Shown: positions 46,344 to 54,713 of the stretch, piece by piece
Layout: the number at the start of each line of letters is the position of its first letter
Numbering within the stretch: position 1 is the first letter of the stretch
From: Brevibacillus massiliensis
GTDB taxonomy: Bacteria; Bacillota; Bacilli; Brevibacillales; Brevibacillaceae
Reading direction: 5' to 3'
Length of the DNA stretch: 64,000 bases
Assembly (NCBI RefSeq): GCF_000311785.1
Contig: NZ_HE978546.1
Span: 92,147 to 156,146, forward strand
Position numbers and translations under genes: made by a program
The notes under the pieces: model-generated
What the model was told of the DNA's origin: nothing
What the model saw: the letters and a program-made list of their open reading frames with translations, nothing else
The model's database searches: none

Positions 46344-46663
46344 GTAAGAATTAAAATTTTGGGGATGACATTAGCTCGCTGCCCTTCGTCGGTCACGTGA
46401 ATGGATCCGATAGCGATGTCTGTCTCGGTGAAATCGAAGCTGAGTAAGCCGCGTTTGATCCGTTTTCCGGAGAACCGATGTGTGGTTCCTTTTTCATAAG
46501 GGGCCAGGGGATCGAGATCCACGGTGTATACTTGCCGGATATAAAAATTGGTGGTGTTAGATACATGCTTGGCGTTTTGACACATCTGTTTACAATAGGG
46601 GAATAAGCGATGCCCTTTCATAATGCAGATATGAAACGTTTTGTTATCCCTCAAAACAAACAT
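46340..46663 (-). pseudogene. Relic of an IS605-type TnpB, middle deleted
   Basis: 107 codons. Residues about 15-47 (KGHRLFPYCKQM ... NTTNFYIRQVYT) match the N-terminal helix region of IS200/IS605 OrfB (TnpB). Then, without a break, DLDPLAPYEKG and FSGKRIKRGLL resemble the C-terminal DLEP...GKRIKRGL region that follows the zinc finger. The RuvC nuclease core between them is gone. It is a short leftover of a transposon, now flanking the promoter of the organosulfur operon. Confidence 0.65.
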
Positions 46664-46701
46664 GGGTTCCCTTTTATTCCACCAGATTAGAATGGTCGTC
46701 T

Positions 46702-46728
46702 AACAAAAAGAGGCGGAATCCCGCCTCT
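46702..46728 (-). terminator. Terminator of the zinc-ribbon gene
   Basis: AAGAGGCGG / CCGCCTCTT stem; minus strand continues TTTTTGTTAG. Confidence 0.85.
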
Positions 46729-46737
46729 TGGTGGCTC

Positions 46738-47034
46738 CTAATCGAACAAATCTCCCAACCTGTCCAACACGCTCTTCTTCTTCTTGTGTTTGTAGTACGG
46801 CGAATCATGCTTGGAATCGTAGTGGCGGTCACCGCGGTACGGATCGGCGGAATGGCGGCTGCGTTCCTGGTACCATTCGCTATATTCCCGGCGTTCCTGG
46901 CGAACGTCCGACATCAGCTTTTCCAGCTCCCCGCGATCCAGCCATACTCCCTTGCAGTCAGGACATACATCGATCAGCACGCCCTCCTTTTCCACTTCCC
47001 GCATGCGAACATCGTTGCAAACCGGACACTTCAT
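46738..47034 (-). CDS. Zinc-ribbon protein (zf-TFIIB type)
   Basis: 98 aa. An N-terminal zinc ribbon with MKCPVCNDVRM and VCPDCKGVWLDRGELEKL (two CxxC pairs) followed by a charged, His/Tyr-rich tail (SADPYRGDRHYDSKHDSPYY) and a basic KHKKKK stretch. Such proteins may bind nucleic acid or metal; function unknown. The ATG at 47034 follows AGGAGGG. Single-gene unit. Confidence 0.82.
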   Translation of the reverse strand: MKCPVCNDVRMREVEKEGVLIDVCPDCKGVWLDRGELEKLMSDVRQERREYSEWYQERSRHSADPYRGDRHYDSKHDSPYYKHKKKKSVLDRLGDLFD

Positions 47035-47241
47035 CAGAAGCCCTCCTGTCGTCTCAAATAAGAATCGATTTATATGTACTACGAAAGAGGACTGCATTCG
47101 TTTCAAAGATTTCATTTACAAATATCGGAATTTTGGCGGCTAACATCATCCCTGACTGTACGGCTGCTTACCTGAAAGGAACCTCTTGACTTCAAAGAAA
47201 CGTGCGATTAATATGAAAATACAAGCACGAAATATTCCTTT

Positions 47242-47333
47242 AAAGGGGAGTAGCTGTACAGCAAAGTCGTCATTCCGGGATTCTATCCTCGGCTTTGTTG
47301 GCAACGACACAAGTTGTTAGCGAGACCTTTACC
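47242..47333 (+). ncRNA. yybP-ykoY manganese riboswitch
   Basis: The leader of the TerC gene has the signature elements of the yybP-ykoY aptamer: AAAGGGGAGTAGC at the 5' side, TCCTCGGC, GGCAACGAC and AGCGAGACCTTTACC at the 3' side. Known members bind Mn(II) and switch on TerC/MntP-type exporters. Its last helix strand overlaps the first of two similar hairpins. Start and end are approximate. Confidence 0.85.
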
Positions 47334-47352
47334 GCAGGGGTAAAGGTTTTCT
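47324..47352 (+). terminator. Riboswitch expression-platform terminator
   Basis: ACCTTTACC pairs with GGGTAAAGGT, followed by TTTTCTTG. The 5' arm is also the 3' end of the aptamer, so Mn binding can compete with the terminator. Confidence 0.8.
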
Positions 47353-47361
47353 TGTTTACAA

Positions 47362-47393
47362 GACCTTTACCCGATTGAGGTAAAGGTCATTTT
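47362..47393 (+). terminator. Second hairpin with repeated arms
   Basis: GACCTTTACC (47362-47371) pairs with GGTAAAGGTC (47379-47388), then ATTTTG. Both arms repeat those of the previous hairpin, so cross-pairing is possible. The U-run is weak. Confidence 0.6.
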
Positions 47394-47472
47394 GATGTTT
47401 AGGGGGGGTTGTCACGGCAGTATCGGGGAATTCATACGAGTTTTCTACTACAAGTAAAGGGAGTGTTTATTG

Positions 47473-48156
47473 ATGGATTTCTTCTCACCGGATTTTTGGT
47501 CTGCACTGCTTGCAATCGTCGTGATCGACCTCGTTTTGGCGGGCGATAATGCCATCGTCATTGGACTGGCCGCCCGCAATTTGCCAAAAGCACAGCAAAA
47601 AAAGGTGATTGTCTGGGGAACCGTTGGCGCGATTGCCATTCGTTCACTGTTGACCTTGGCCGTCGTCTGGCTGTTGATGATCCCCGGGCTGCTGCTGCTC
47701 GGAGGACTGCTGCTCATCTGGATCGCATACAAGCTGTTGGTCGAGAAAAAAGAGCATGGAAATGTCGCGGCAGGGGCAAGCTTGTGGGTAGCGATCCAGA
47801 CGATCATGATCGCGGATACGGTGATGGGCTTGGACAATGTGCTGGCGATCGCCGGGGCGGCCCACGGGGAGTTTTTGCTGGTACTCTTGGGACTGCTCGT
47901 CAGCGTGCCAATCGTCATCTGGGGCAGCACAGTCATATTGAAATGGGTCGAGCGTTATCCCTCGATTATGTATATCGGGGCGGGAGTATTGGCCTGGACC
48001 TCCTCGAAGATGATTGTCGATGAACCGTTTTTAAAAGGCTTCTTCGCGGAAAATCCGCTGCTCAAATGGGGTTTAAGTCTTGCCGTAATTGCCGGTGTCC
48101 TCCTCTGCGGCAGATTGAAAAATCGGCGGAATGAGGAACTGGAAAAATCGCTCTGA
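47473..48156 (+). CDS. TerC-family membrane protein, Mn exporter type
   Basis: 227 aa, seven or so membrane helices. The two acidic metal motifs are clear: DLVLAGDNAIVIGLAARNLP near residue 20 and ADTVMGLDNVLAIAGAA near 118. Members downstream of yybP-ykoY riboswitches (YkoY, Alx, MeeF) export Mn(II) or load it onto secreted enzymes. The ATG at 47473 follows GGGAGTG. Confidence 0.92.
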   Translation: MDFFSPDFWSALLAIVVIDLVLAGDNAIVIGLAARNLPKAQQKKVIVWGTVGAIAIRSLLTLAVVWLLMIPGLLLLGGLLLIWIAYKLLVEKKEHGNVAAGASLWVAIQTIMIADTVMGLDNVLAIAGAAHGEFLLVLLGLLVSVPIVIWGSTVILKWVERYPSIMYIGAGVLAWTSSKMIVDEPFLKGFFAENPLLKWGLSLAVIAGVLLCGRLKNRRNEELEKSL

Positions 48157-48176
48157 GATCTGCGGCTCACAGGTGG

Positions 48177-48217
48177 ATCTGCCGAAGTCTTCACGGCAAG
48201 CTTCGGCAGATTCCCGA
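48177..48217. terminator. Terminator between terC and the convergent regulator
   Basis: ATCTGCCGAAG / CTTCGGCAGAT stem with 13-nt loop, followed by TTCCCGATTTTT. Confidence 0.8.
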
Positions 48218-48291
48218 TTTTTGCAGTTGAGTATGATTTGAATCAGCAAAGAAGCATGTTCGACATGCAGTACCCCGACCAACTTCCTCGT

Positions 48292-49801
48292 CTACGAAAA
48301 GTCAGATTGACCTTCCAGCGTCTTCGCTTCCTTGCAGACAAGCAGCAAGATATGATCAGCACTGCTTGCATCCAGCTGCTCCAGTGCAAGCGGAAGGTTG
48401 AACGGGGCTGCTTTCTGCGGATAGGACGACCTTAGGCCCAGCGACCGGTAAAGCACCTCCTGTATGCCAAGGTTGCAGTGGGCAAAAAACTGTCCATGGT
48501 ACAGGCGCAACGTCAACACTGTCGTCCGGCTGAACAGAGGCTGAAAGTTCGCTCGTGCTGCCGCCGCCTTGCACTCAAATGCGGAAATCCAGCGTTCCGC
48601 TTCCGCTTCTTCGCCCAGGAACGCGGCAACCTCTCGTAACTGCCGCTTCCATCCCAAATGGTCTCCCGGCATCTCGTACAATTTTCCGATCGCCCCAAGC
48701 TGCCCACGCCTCCAATCCTGCTGGACAAAGGATCAGCTCAGGGCGGGCTTCGGACAGCTTGTCCAGGTTTTCCGCTTTGTGGTAATTTTGGCGGTAAGCG
48801 TTGAGCTGCACGGGAATTTCTGTGCCGAGTTGATCGTAATAGTAACCCGACCATTTCGGGTGAAGCGGCGCCGCATAAGGGATGACATGAAGCGGCAGCA
48901 AATACCCGATCAGCGCTGCCGAACCGTAGACAGCAACCTTGTGCTGCCGCTTCTTCATGTATGCCGACGGCGGCAATCCAAATTCCTTTTTAAACTTGCG
49001 GCTGAAGTAAAATTCGTCACGGTAGCCCACTTCGTGTGCAATATCCCGCATCAATCGATTCGAGCGAAGCATCAGCTTCTTCGCCTTGGTCAGTCTGATC
49101 TGCGTCAAAAGGTCAAGTGCGCTCACACCGTACGTTTTTTTGAACAAATCGGCAAAGTATTTGGGACTAATCCCGGTAATCGCAGCCAACCGCTCGACCG
49201 TCAGATGGTCGGCAAAGTGCTCCTCCAGGTAGTTTTTCGCTCGTTCAAGCCCATGGCGCGTATCTTTACCCGGCTTGTGACGGGCAGCAGCCGCTATCTC
49301 ATGAAGAAATTCCAGACAGTGAAGCTGTCCGCGCCAGCGGATGAGCGGGTCGCCGCTTTGACTGTGCTGGTGCATCAAACGGCACAGTGCAGCCAGTCTG
49401 CCAGCGGGGGCGACCTGACATTCGCCATCAGGCGGCAGCAATTCGCCCGCTTGGACGGCTTGCAGCTTTGTCCGGCTCGAATCGGCTTCCTCAAACAGGC
49501 TCAAGCGGACAATCGCCAGGGAAATATCGTCGCTTCCTGCGGCGAAGACGCCGAACGTGCTGTGCGGCGGACAGATGTAAACCGTATCTGGATACATGCG
49601 GCAGACCTTTGATTCGCGCTGCAGCTTCCCATCGCCGCCCAGAAGAACAAGACAGACATAAGAATCGGTCAGCTGCTGCTCCAATCGAAAACCGCTGCTT
49701 CCGGCAACGATTTCGACATCCCAAAGCTTTCCCGTTAACCGGCTAAAATCGAACGGGGGCACTTCCTCTCCGGTCACCCGGCCGTTTGTGTCCAAGGTCA
49801 T
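48292..49801 (-). pseudogene. AraC regulator fused to a siderophore-binding domain (Btr-like), frameshifted
   Basis: Intact form would have an N-terminal sensor, an AraC double HTH (ERLAAITGISPKYFADLFKK and DIAHEVGYRDEFYFSRKFKK) and a C-terminal Fe-siderophore binding-protein domain (KVAVYGSAALIGYLLPLHVI, ARPELILCPAG, LYEMPGDHLGWKRQL). Known members such as Bacillus Btr sense the loaded siderophore and activate its importer. The frame is lost near 48700-48720 inside the binding domain, after CPAGLEAW, and resumes in the frame ending at 48292. A near-consensus Fur box lies upstream, but no importer genes adjoin it. The ATG at 49801 follows GAGGTG. Confidence 0.87.
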
Positions 49802-49824
49802 GGTTTTGTCACCTCGCAAATATT

Positions 49825-49843
49825 GATAATGATTTTCATTATT
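49825..49843. promoter_or_regulatory. Fur box
   Basis: GATAATGATTTTCATTATT matches 16 of 19 positions of the classical Fur box. It overlaps the probable promoter of the AraC/binding-protein gene, implying iron repression. Confidence 0.85.
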
Positions 49844-49885
49844 GACATCAATATAGCAGAGTTCTTTCTGTATGAGCGAAAAAAA

Positions 49886-49930
49886 GCTGTCCCGAAAGCA
49901 GTTATCGTTAAACACTACTTTCGGGACAGC
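49886..49930 (-). terminator. Terminator of the PLD-type nuclease gene
   Basis: GCTGTCCCGAAAG / CTTTCGGGACAGC stem; minus strand followed by TTTTTTT. Confidence 0.85.
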
Positions 49931-49950
49931 CATTCTTTACCTGACCTCTG

Positions 49951-50754
49951 TCAATTCTTCGGTTTTCTGTACCCCGCCTTTTGCGCCTCCTCTTCTGTGC
50001 AAAAATACTCGACATTGGCTGTCGTTTGGTCGTATGACGGGCTTCCAGGCAGATGATAGATTTTCGAATTCTTGTTTCCTTTTATCTTCGGAACGAGGCA
50101 GCCGGCAGTCGGCTTTTCATCCGCTGTTTCCTCCGCATCATCGGATGCCGCCGCCTCATTGGCACTGGGCACACTCGTATCCTGAGCAATCCGCAGTTCG
50201 ATCGATTCAAACGCGTCCTGGTCGTTCCACATGTTTTCAAACTGTTGGGAGAAGGCTTTCGCGACAGTCTCATCACGCAATACGACGAGCACTTCATCGT
50301 TCACCGTACTGGCCGCCTTCGAGTAGTTAAACGACCCGGTCGTGGCGATTTTCTGGTCGGCGACCACCATTTTGAGGTGCATCAAGCCGTTGTGGGTGTT
50401 GATCTTCGTCGGGATTCCGGCGCTGCCGAGGATTTTGAGCGCCGATGTTTGCGATTTCCCGCCCAGCTGCTGCTTGTCGGTGATGACCCGAACGTTCACA
50501 CCCCGTTTTTTGGCGTCCCGGATCGCGGCGACGACGTCTGGGTGAGTCAGGCTGTAGATCGCGACATCCAACGATGCTTGCGCCGAGTTGATCACGTCAA
50601 TCAGCAGCTTCTCCGGATGCTGCTTAGCCTGGGTAAACGCCCATTCGATTTTGTTATCGGCCGTTTTCGTTACGGAAGCTGGCTCCCCCAGCGCCGAACA
50701 ACCAAACATGAGGACTGTACACAGCAATACGATCGACCATAAAAACTTTTTCAT
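49951..50754 (-). CDS. PLD-type endonuclease-like lipoprotein
   Basis: 267 aa. Lipobox LMFGCS near residue 19. One HKD motif near residue 125: [20 protein letters not shown], as in Nuc-type phospholipase D nucleases that act as dimers. Residues about 180-215 are an acidic low-complexity linker. The end [19 protein letters not shown] with a preceding Cys resembles the Ada-like metal-binding tail of secreted nucleases. Likely a cell-surface DNase. ATG at 50754. Confidence 0.88.
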   Translation of the reverse strand: MKKFLWSIVLLCTVLMFGCSALGEPASVTKTADNKIEWAFTQAKQHPEKLLIDVINSAQASLDVAIYSLTHPDVVAAIRDAKKRGVNVRVITDKQQLGGKSQTSALKILGSAGIPTKINTHNGLMHLKMVVADQKIATTGSFNYSKAASTVNDEVLVVLRDETVAKAFSQQFENMWNDQDAFESIELRIAQDTSVPSANEAAASDDAEETADEKPTAGCLVPKIKGNKNSKIYHLPGSPSYDQTTANVEYFCTEEEAQKAGYRKPKN

Positions 50755-50920
50755 TGTTGTCTTCCCTTTCGTTGTATCCATACTTTCCTATTTTACCTCA
50801 TGGCAACAAAAAGGAAAATCCTCCGGCGTATGCAGCGGATATTTCGCTGGCTGAACGAACTGATCTGGGTGGTTGATTCCTATACCAACACCATCCGCCA
50901 ACTCCAGAATAAAACGTTTC

Positions 50921-52081
50921 TTACGAGCGATACGCCTGCTCAAGGATAAACAGGTAATCATCCGCCGTAACCGTCCGCACGTTGCTTGGCGTTGAACCGT
51001 TGCGCAGGGAGAGTTCCACGATTTTCGGAAAATCCTCTACGCGGATGCCCGGCAGATCCTTCAGCTTGGGGATGCCCAGGCTGTCCGTGAAGGCTTCGAT
51101 GCCGTCAATCAGCTTTTCGACCGCGAGCTCGTCCCCGTCGGAATCCCCGGCAAAACCCATGTACCGCGCCAGCCTTGCGTGCATCGGCTTGTTTTCGGCG
51201 GCGTTGTACCGAAGGACATGCGGCAAGAACACCGAATTGGCGACCCCGTGCGGAGTATCGTACAGTCCGCCAAGCGCTTCCGCCAGACAGTGAACAGCCG
51301 CTACGTCGGCAGAGCCAAAACAGAGACCGGCGAGCAGACTGCCCTCCAGCATGTCATAGCGGGCCGCTTCGTTCCGGCCATCGGCATATGCAGCCGGAAG
51401 CGCGGAAACGATCTTTTGCATTGCACGGGCGCCGAGAGCTTGCGAGATCGGATTGGTCACCCTGCAGGTATACCCCTCGATCGCGTGAACCAAGGCGTCG
51501 ACACCGGTGGCAGCGGTGACGGAAGGCGGAACGCTGAACGTCAGGGCGGGATCGAGCACAGCCAGCGTTGGGCGCAGGGCAGCGTGCTTGAGCGTCATTT
51601 TCCGGTGGCTGGACGACTCGGTGATGACGGCAGAGCGAGTCACTTCCGAGCCAGTCCCGGCCGTAGTGGGAATGCAAATGATCGGAGCGATGTTGTCATA
51701 GGGAAGCCTGCCGTCCGCGTAATCGGCCGGGGTCCCGCCATTTGGCCCGCACAGCGCGATCGTTTTCCCTGTGTCCATCGCGCTGCCCCCGCCGATGGAC
51801 ACCACCATGTCAGCCGCTGCGTCACGAAACACTGCCGCCCCCGCCAAGCATTCCGTATCCCGCGGATTTTGGCTGAGCGACGCAAACAGTGATACGCTGA
51901 ACCCCGCCTCCTCCAAGGCAGTCTGGATCGGAGCGACCAATCCCGCTCGGATAACACCGGGGTCGCTGACCAGCAGGACAGATGAGCCCGTCTGCAAGGA
52001 GCGCAGCAGCTGCGGCAGTTGGAGAGCTTTGTCCATTCCCATCTCAATGCGTGTGGAACAATCGTAGCTAAATGAATTCAT
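50921..52081 (-). CDS. Iron-containing alcohol dehydrogenase
   Basis: 386 aa. SIGGGSAMDTGKTIALCGPN and PTTAGTGSEVTRSAVI form the NAD site; metal ligands lie in GVDALVHAIEGYTC, AVHCLAEALGGLYDTPHGVA. Related to but clearly distinct from the copy at 27 kb. Substrate unknown; a single gene beside a degenerate stretch and a LysR gene. The ATG is 52081. Confidence 0.9.
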   Translation of the reverse strand: MNSFSYDCSTRIEMGMDKALQLPQLLRSLQTGSSVLLVSDPGVIRAGLVAPIQTALEEAGFSVSLFASLSQNPRDTECLAGAAVFRDAAADMVVSIGGGSAMDTGKTIALCGPNGGTPADYADGRLPYDNIAPIICIPTTAGTGSEVTRSAVITESSSHRKMTLKHAALRPTLAVLDPALTFSVPPSVTAATGVDALVHAIEGYTCRVTNPISQALGARAMQKIVSALPAAYADGRNEAARYDMLEGSLLAGLCFGSADVAAVHCLAEALGGLYDTPHGVANSVFLPHVLRYNAAENKPMHARLARYMGFAGDSDGDELAVEKLIDGIEAFTDSLGIPKLKDLPGIRVEDFPKIVELSLRNGSTPSNVRTVTADDYLFILEQAYRS

Positions 52082-52482
52082 CTGATTTCCTCCCGACTTT
52101 TACTGGCTTGTGTAGTTTCATCATACAAGCTGGGATCGGGGTATACCACAAAAACAGCGCAAATTTTTTGCAATTTCACTCATGAAGATCACGGTTTCAT
52201 GCATCCCGGCTTTTCGAAACATGGATAAAATTCCCGTAAGAACCCGCGAACCACTTGCAAACGATAGCCGAGAGCCGCTTCAACAGCCAGGCGGCCCCTG
52301 TGGTTTGCGCAACAATTTGGATATCGGGAGGATGCTTGGCCGCTTCCACATGTCGAAAACGGCTTACGGAACGAGACTGCTGCGCATCAACAAAGAAAAG
52401 GGCTGGTTGGTGCCTCCCCCGCTTCATATGCCAACGCCGGAACACTTTCCCAGCTGCCGCCAAAGAGGTGGGGATTGCCCGT
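52082..52482. other. 400-bp stretch without a recognisable gene
   Basis: Open frames exist on both strands (for example 52197-52463 minus) but none has a ribosome site or family features. GC content and codon-like pattern suggest a decayed coding region. The right part may hold only the 3' flank of the LysR gene. Confidence 0.4.
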
Positions 52483-53349
52483 TTACCGTTCCGCCAAGAC
52501 GTATTCGATAAATTTCCGATGCGCCGGGGACAGCCATTTAATTTTATGGTAGACCATCTGGGCCAAAAACAGCGGTTCTTTGTCCCGGCAGCCTAATTTT
52601 TTTACCTTTTGCTCCCTGAGCAATGCCTCCGCGCGAACTGCGGGCACCAAACTGATCCCCAATCCGTTGGCCACGCACTGTTTGATCGCTTCCATGCTGG
52701 AAAACTCCAAATGGTTCGAGGCATCAATCCCTTTATCCAGCAAAAACCGCTCAAAATAACGGCGCAGCGAGCAGTCCTTGCCGCTGAAAATGATACACTC
52801 CCCGTCTGCTTCTTCTATGTTTGCAATGTCCAGGTTTACTCCGCCGATAAAGACGAGCGGTTCCTCCGAAAAGACCTCCGCAATCAAATTGGGGTCATTC
52901 ACTTTCGGTTCCAGCACGATCGCAATATCCAATTCCCCCGAATGGAGCCGCCTTCGCAGATGGACGCAATCGTCTTCGATACAGGAAATATTTACCTTGG
53001 GATAATTTTGTTTATACGACGACAGAACAGAGCCCAACCTGCAGATCATCATGGTTTCAGAAGCACCGATGCGAATATCGCCGGTCACCATCTCGCCGAC
53101 TGCCGACAAATTTTTGATTTTTGAATACGTGGTCAACAGATCTTCTACATAGGGGTACAATTCCTGGCCAATTGCAGTCAGTTGAATTTTCTTTCCCAGC
53201 CGGTCAAACAAGGGAACACCCAGTTCCGCTTCAAGCTGATGGATATGGGAAGTAATGGTGGCCTGGGAGTACTGAAGGGCTTGGGCAGCCTTCGTAAAGC
53301 TGTTTACATCGACAACGGTTTTAAAGGTTTGAAATTGGCGAATGTCGAT
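52483..53349 (-). CDS. LysR-family regulator with non-standard start
   Basis: 288 aa if read from the ATC at 53349. The N-terminal HTH is complete: DIRQFQTFKTVVDVNSFTKA, then YSQATITSHIHQLEAELGVP, and the substrate domain has VTGDIRIGASETMMICRLGS and SLVPAVRAEALLREQ. The frame is open back to a TAA 27 bp upstream, with no ATG, GTG or TTG before the HTH; GGGGAGGGAG stands just before ATC GAC ATT CGC, where other LysRs have ATG GAC. So the start is a rare ATC, or the gene has just lost its ATG. Divergent from the DJ-1 gene, which it may control. Confidence 0.8.
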   Translation of the reverse strand: MDIRQFQTFKTVVDVNSFTKAAQALQYSQATITSHIHQLEAELGVPLFDRLGKKIQLTAIGQELYPYVEDLLTTYSKIKNLSAVGEMVTGDIRIGASETMMICRLGSVLSSYKQNYPKVNISCIEDDCVHLRRRLHSGELDIAIVLEPKVNDPNLIAEVFSEEPLVFIGGVNLDIANIEEADGECIIFSGKDCSLRRYFERFLLDKGIDASNHLEFSSMEAIKQCVANGLGISLVPAVRAEALLREQKVKKLGCRDKEPLFLAQMVYHKIKWLSPAHRKFIEYVLAER

Positions 53350-53416
53350 TGGGACTCCCTCCCCTTCACTTGGTTATGATTAGATTTTCCAAAGTACATG
53401 ATCAGAACTTTCAATT

Positions 53417-53463
53417 TTACTAATACGTACATTCTATCATATGATCTCTGTAGTACCGGTACT
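53417..53463 (+). promoter_or_regulatory. Promoter and 12-bp palindrome upstream of the DJ-1 gene
   Basis: TTACTA (53417-53422), 17-bp spacer, TATGAT (53440-53445), then the perfect palindrome AGTACCGGTACT (53452-53463) at the transcript start. The palindrome is a likely regulator site. Confidence 0.6.
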
Positions 53464-53495
53464 GCAAAAAATGCAAAAGACTGGGAGTTGACGAA

Positions 53496-54086
53496 ATGAA
53501 AAAAGTTTGCTTGCTGCTGCCAAATGGCTTTGAGGCCGTCGAGGCGAGTGTATTTACAGATGTGATCGGTTGGAACAAAGCTGAGGGCGACGGCTCAACC
53601 GAACTGGTCACGGTAGGGACCCGGAGAGAGCTGACCTGTACGTTTTATTTTACCGTGATTCCTGAAAAAGTGCTTGACGAAGTGGACGCAGATGAATTTG
53701 ACGCCTTGGCCTTGCCGGGTGGGTTCGAAACCGCAGGCTTTTACGACGATGCGTTCAGAGAAGATGTCCTCGAATTTATCCGCGCCTTCAATCGCCAGGG
53801 AAAAGTCATCGCCTCCATCTGCGTCGGTGCGCTGGCGCTTGGAAAAAGCGGCATTCTGAACGGGAGAAACGCTACCACATACAACCTGAACGGCCAACTC
53901 AGACAGAGACAGCTGGCTGAAATGGGCGCAAATGTCATTGCCGATCAACCGATCGTTGTAGACAAAAATATCATTACTTCTTACAACCCCTCTACTGCCT
54001 TCGATGTGGCTTTTGCGCTTCTGGAGTCGCTTACTTCCCGTGAAAATACAGAGCATGTAAAACGGCTCATGGGGTTCATCCGCTAA
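53496..54086 (+). CDS. DJ-1/PfpI-family protein
   Basis: 196 aa. VCLLLPNGFEAVEAS carries the conserved Glu and ASICVGALALGKSG the nucleophile-elbow Cys (near residue 108). The family includes glyoxalase/deglycase-like and chaperone-like proteins; activity here not assignable. Divergent from the LysR gene. Confidence 0.88.
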   Translation: MKKVCLLLPNGFEAVEASVFTDVIGWNKAEGDGSTELVTVGTRRELTCTFYFTVIPEKVLDEVDADEFDALALPGGFETAGFYDDAFREDVLEFIRAFNRQGKVIASICVGALALGKSGILNGRNATTYNLNGQLRQRQLAEMGANVIADQPIVVDKNIITSYNPSTAFDVAFALLESLTSRENTEHVKRLMGFIR

Positions 54087-54158
54087 CACCCTTGAGCCTT
54101 CCAAGCCGGGTGATCTCTGCTGCGTCAGCACAGCAATCGGAAAATGTATTTTATGTTC

Positions 54159-54197
54159 GGGGCATCCCGGCAGCCGTAGACAGCTAAGAGATGCCCC
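54159..54197 (+). terminator. Terminator after the DJ-1 gene
   Basis: GGGGCATC / GATGCCCC stem around a 23-nt loop, followed by TGCTCCTTTT. Confidence 0.6.
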
Positions 54198-54293
54198 TGC
54201 TCCTTTTAAAGAAGCCTATTTTTTGTATAACAATGCTTCACCTGCAATCCCGGGAAGAGTCATTTCATAGGGATCTAAAATGAAGACACCGTT

Positions 54294-54527
54294 TTAAGCA
54301 TAATTCCCGTACGGATTAGATTGACCACTAAGAATTGCTTCCCTCGCTATTCGCGCATCAGCTTCATAACCTAGATGCGGATTCACTGCCGTAATAATGC
54401 CTACACTTCTTTCCACATCATTGGCAAGCTTGTCTTCATTTGCTTCAATACCGCTCAAACAGTATTCGGTGAAGACATTAGCAACAGCAGTTGTTGCAAT
54501 CCCATTGCCAATGAGATTTGTGATCAT
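54294..54527 (-). pseudogene. Aspartase/fumarase C-terminal remnant
   Basis: About 77 codons matching the end of the aspartase/fumarase superfamily: LSGIEANEDKLANDVERSVG, then ITAVNPHLGYEADARIAREA. The conserved SSIMPGKVNPV loop and everything before it are missing; only a fragment VANVFTEYC links to it. No ribosome site. A relic of aspA or fumC. Confidence 0.75.
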
Positions 54528-54655
54528 TGGTTTTGGACAGGAAACTACCTGGCCTTACCCGTGTAAAGGATTTTTTTGTGCAGCGGACCGTTTTATACTG
54601 AAAATTGTGATATTTAAGAATCATTAGAAATAATTAATGCAGCGCTAATAAATTT

Positions 54656-54664
54656 TGGTATAAT
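54656..54664 (+). promoter_or_regulatory. Extended -10 promoter of the sigma-54 activator gene
   Basis: TGGTATAAT: a consensus TATAAT with an extended TGn, 50 bp upstream of the start. No good -35 at 17 bp. Confidence 0.6.
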
Positions 54665-54713
54665 ATATAAAGTCGGCTATTGCATGAAATATCGCCTTTT
54701 TTGGGGGGGAGTT

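Noticed and set aside
52197..52463. Possible small minus-strand gene
   Set aside because: Protein-like composition in part, but no ribosome site, start or recognisable family; kept as an unassigned stretch.
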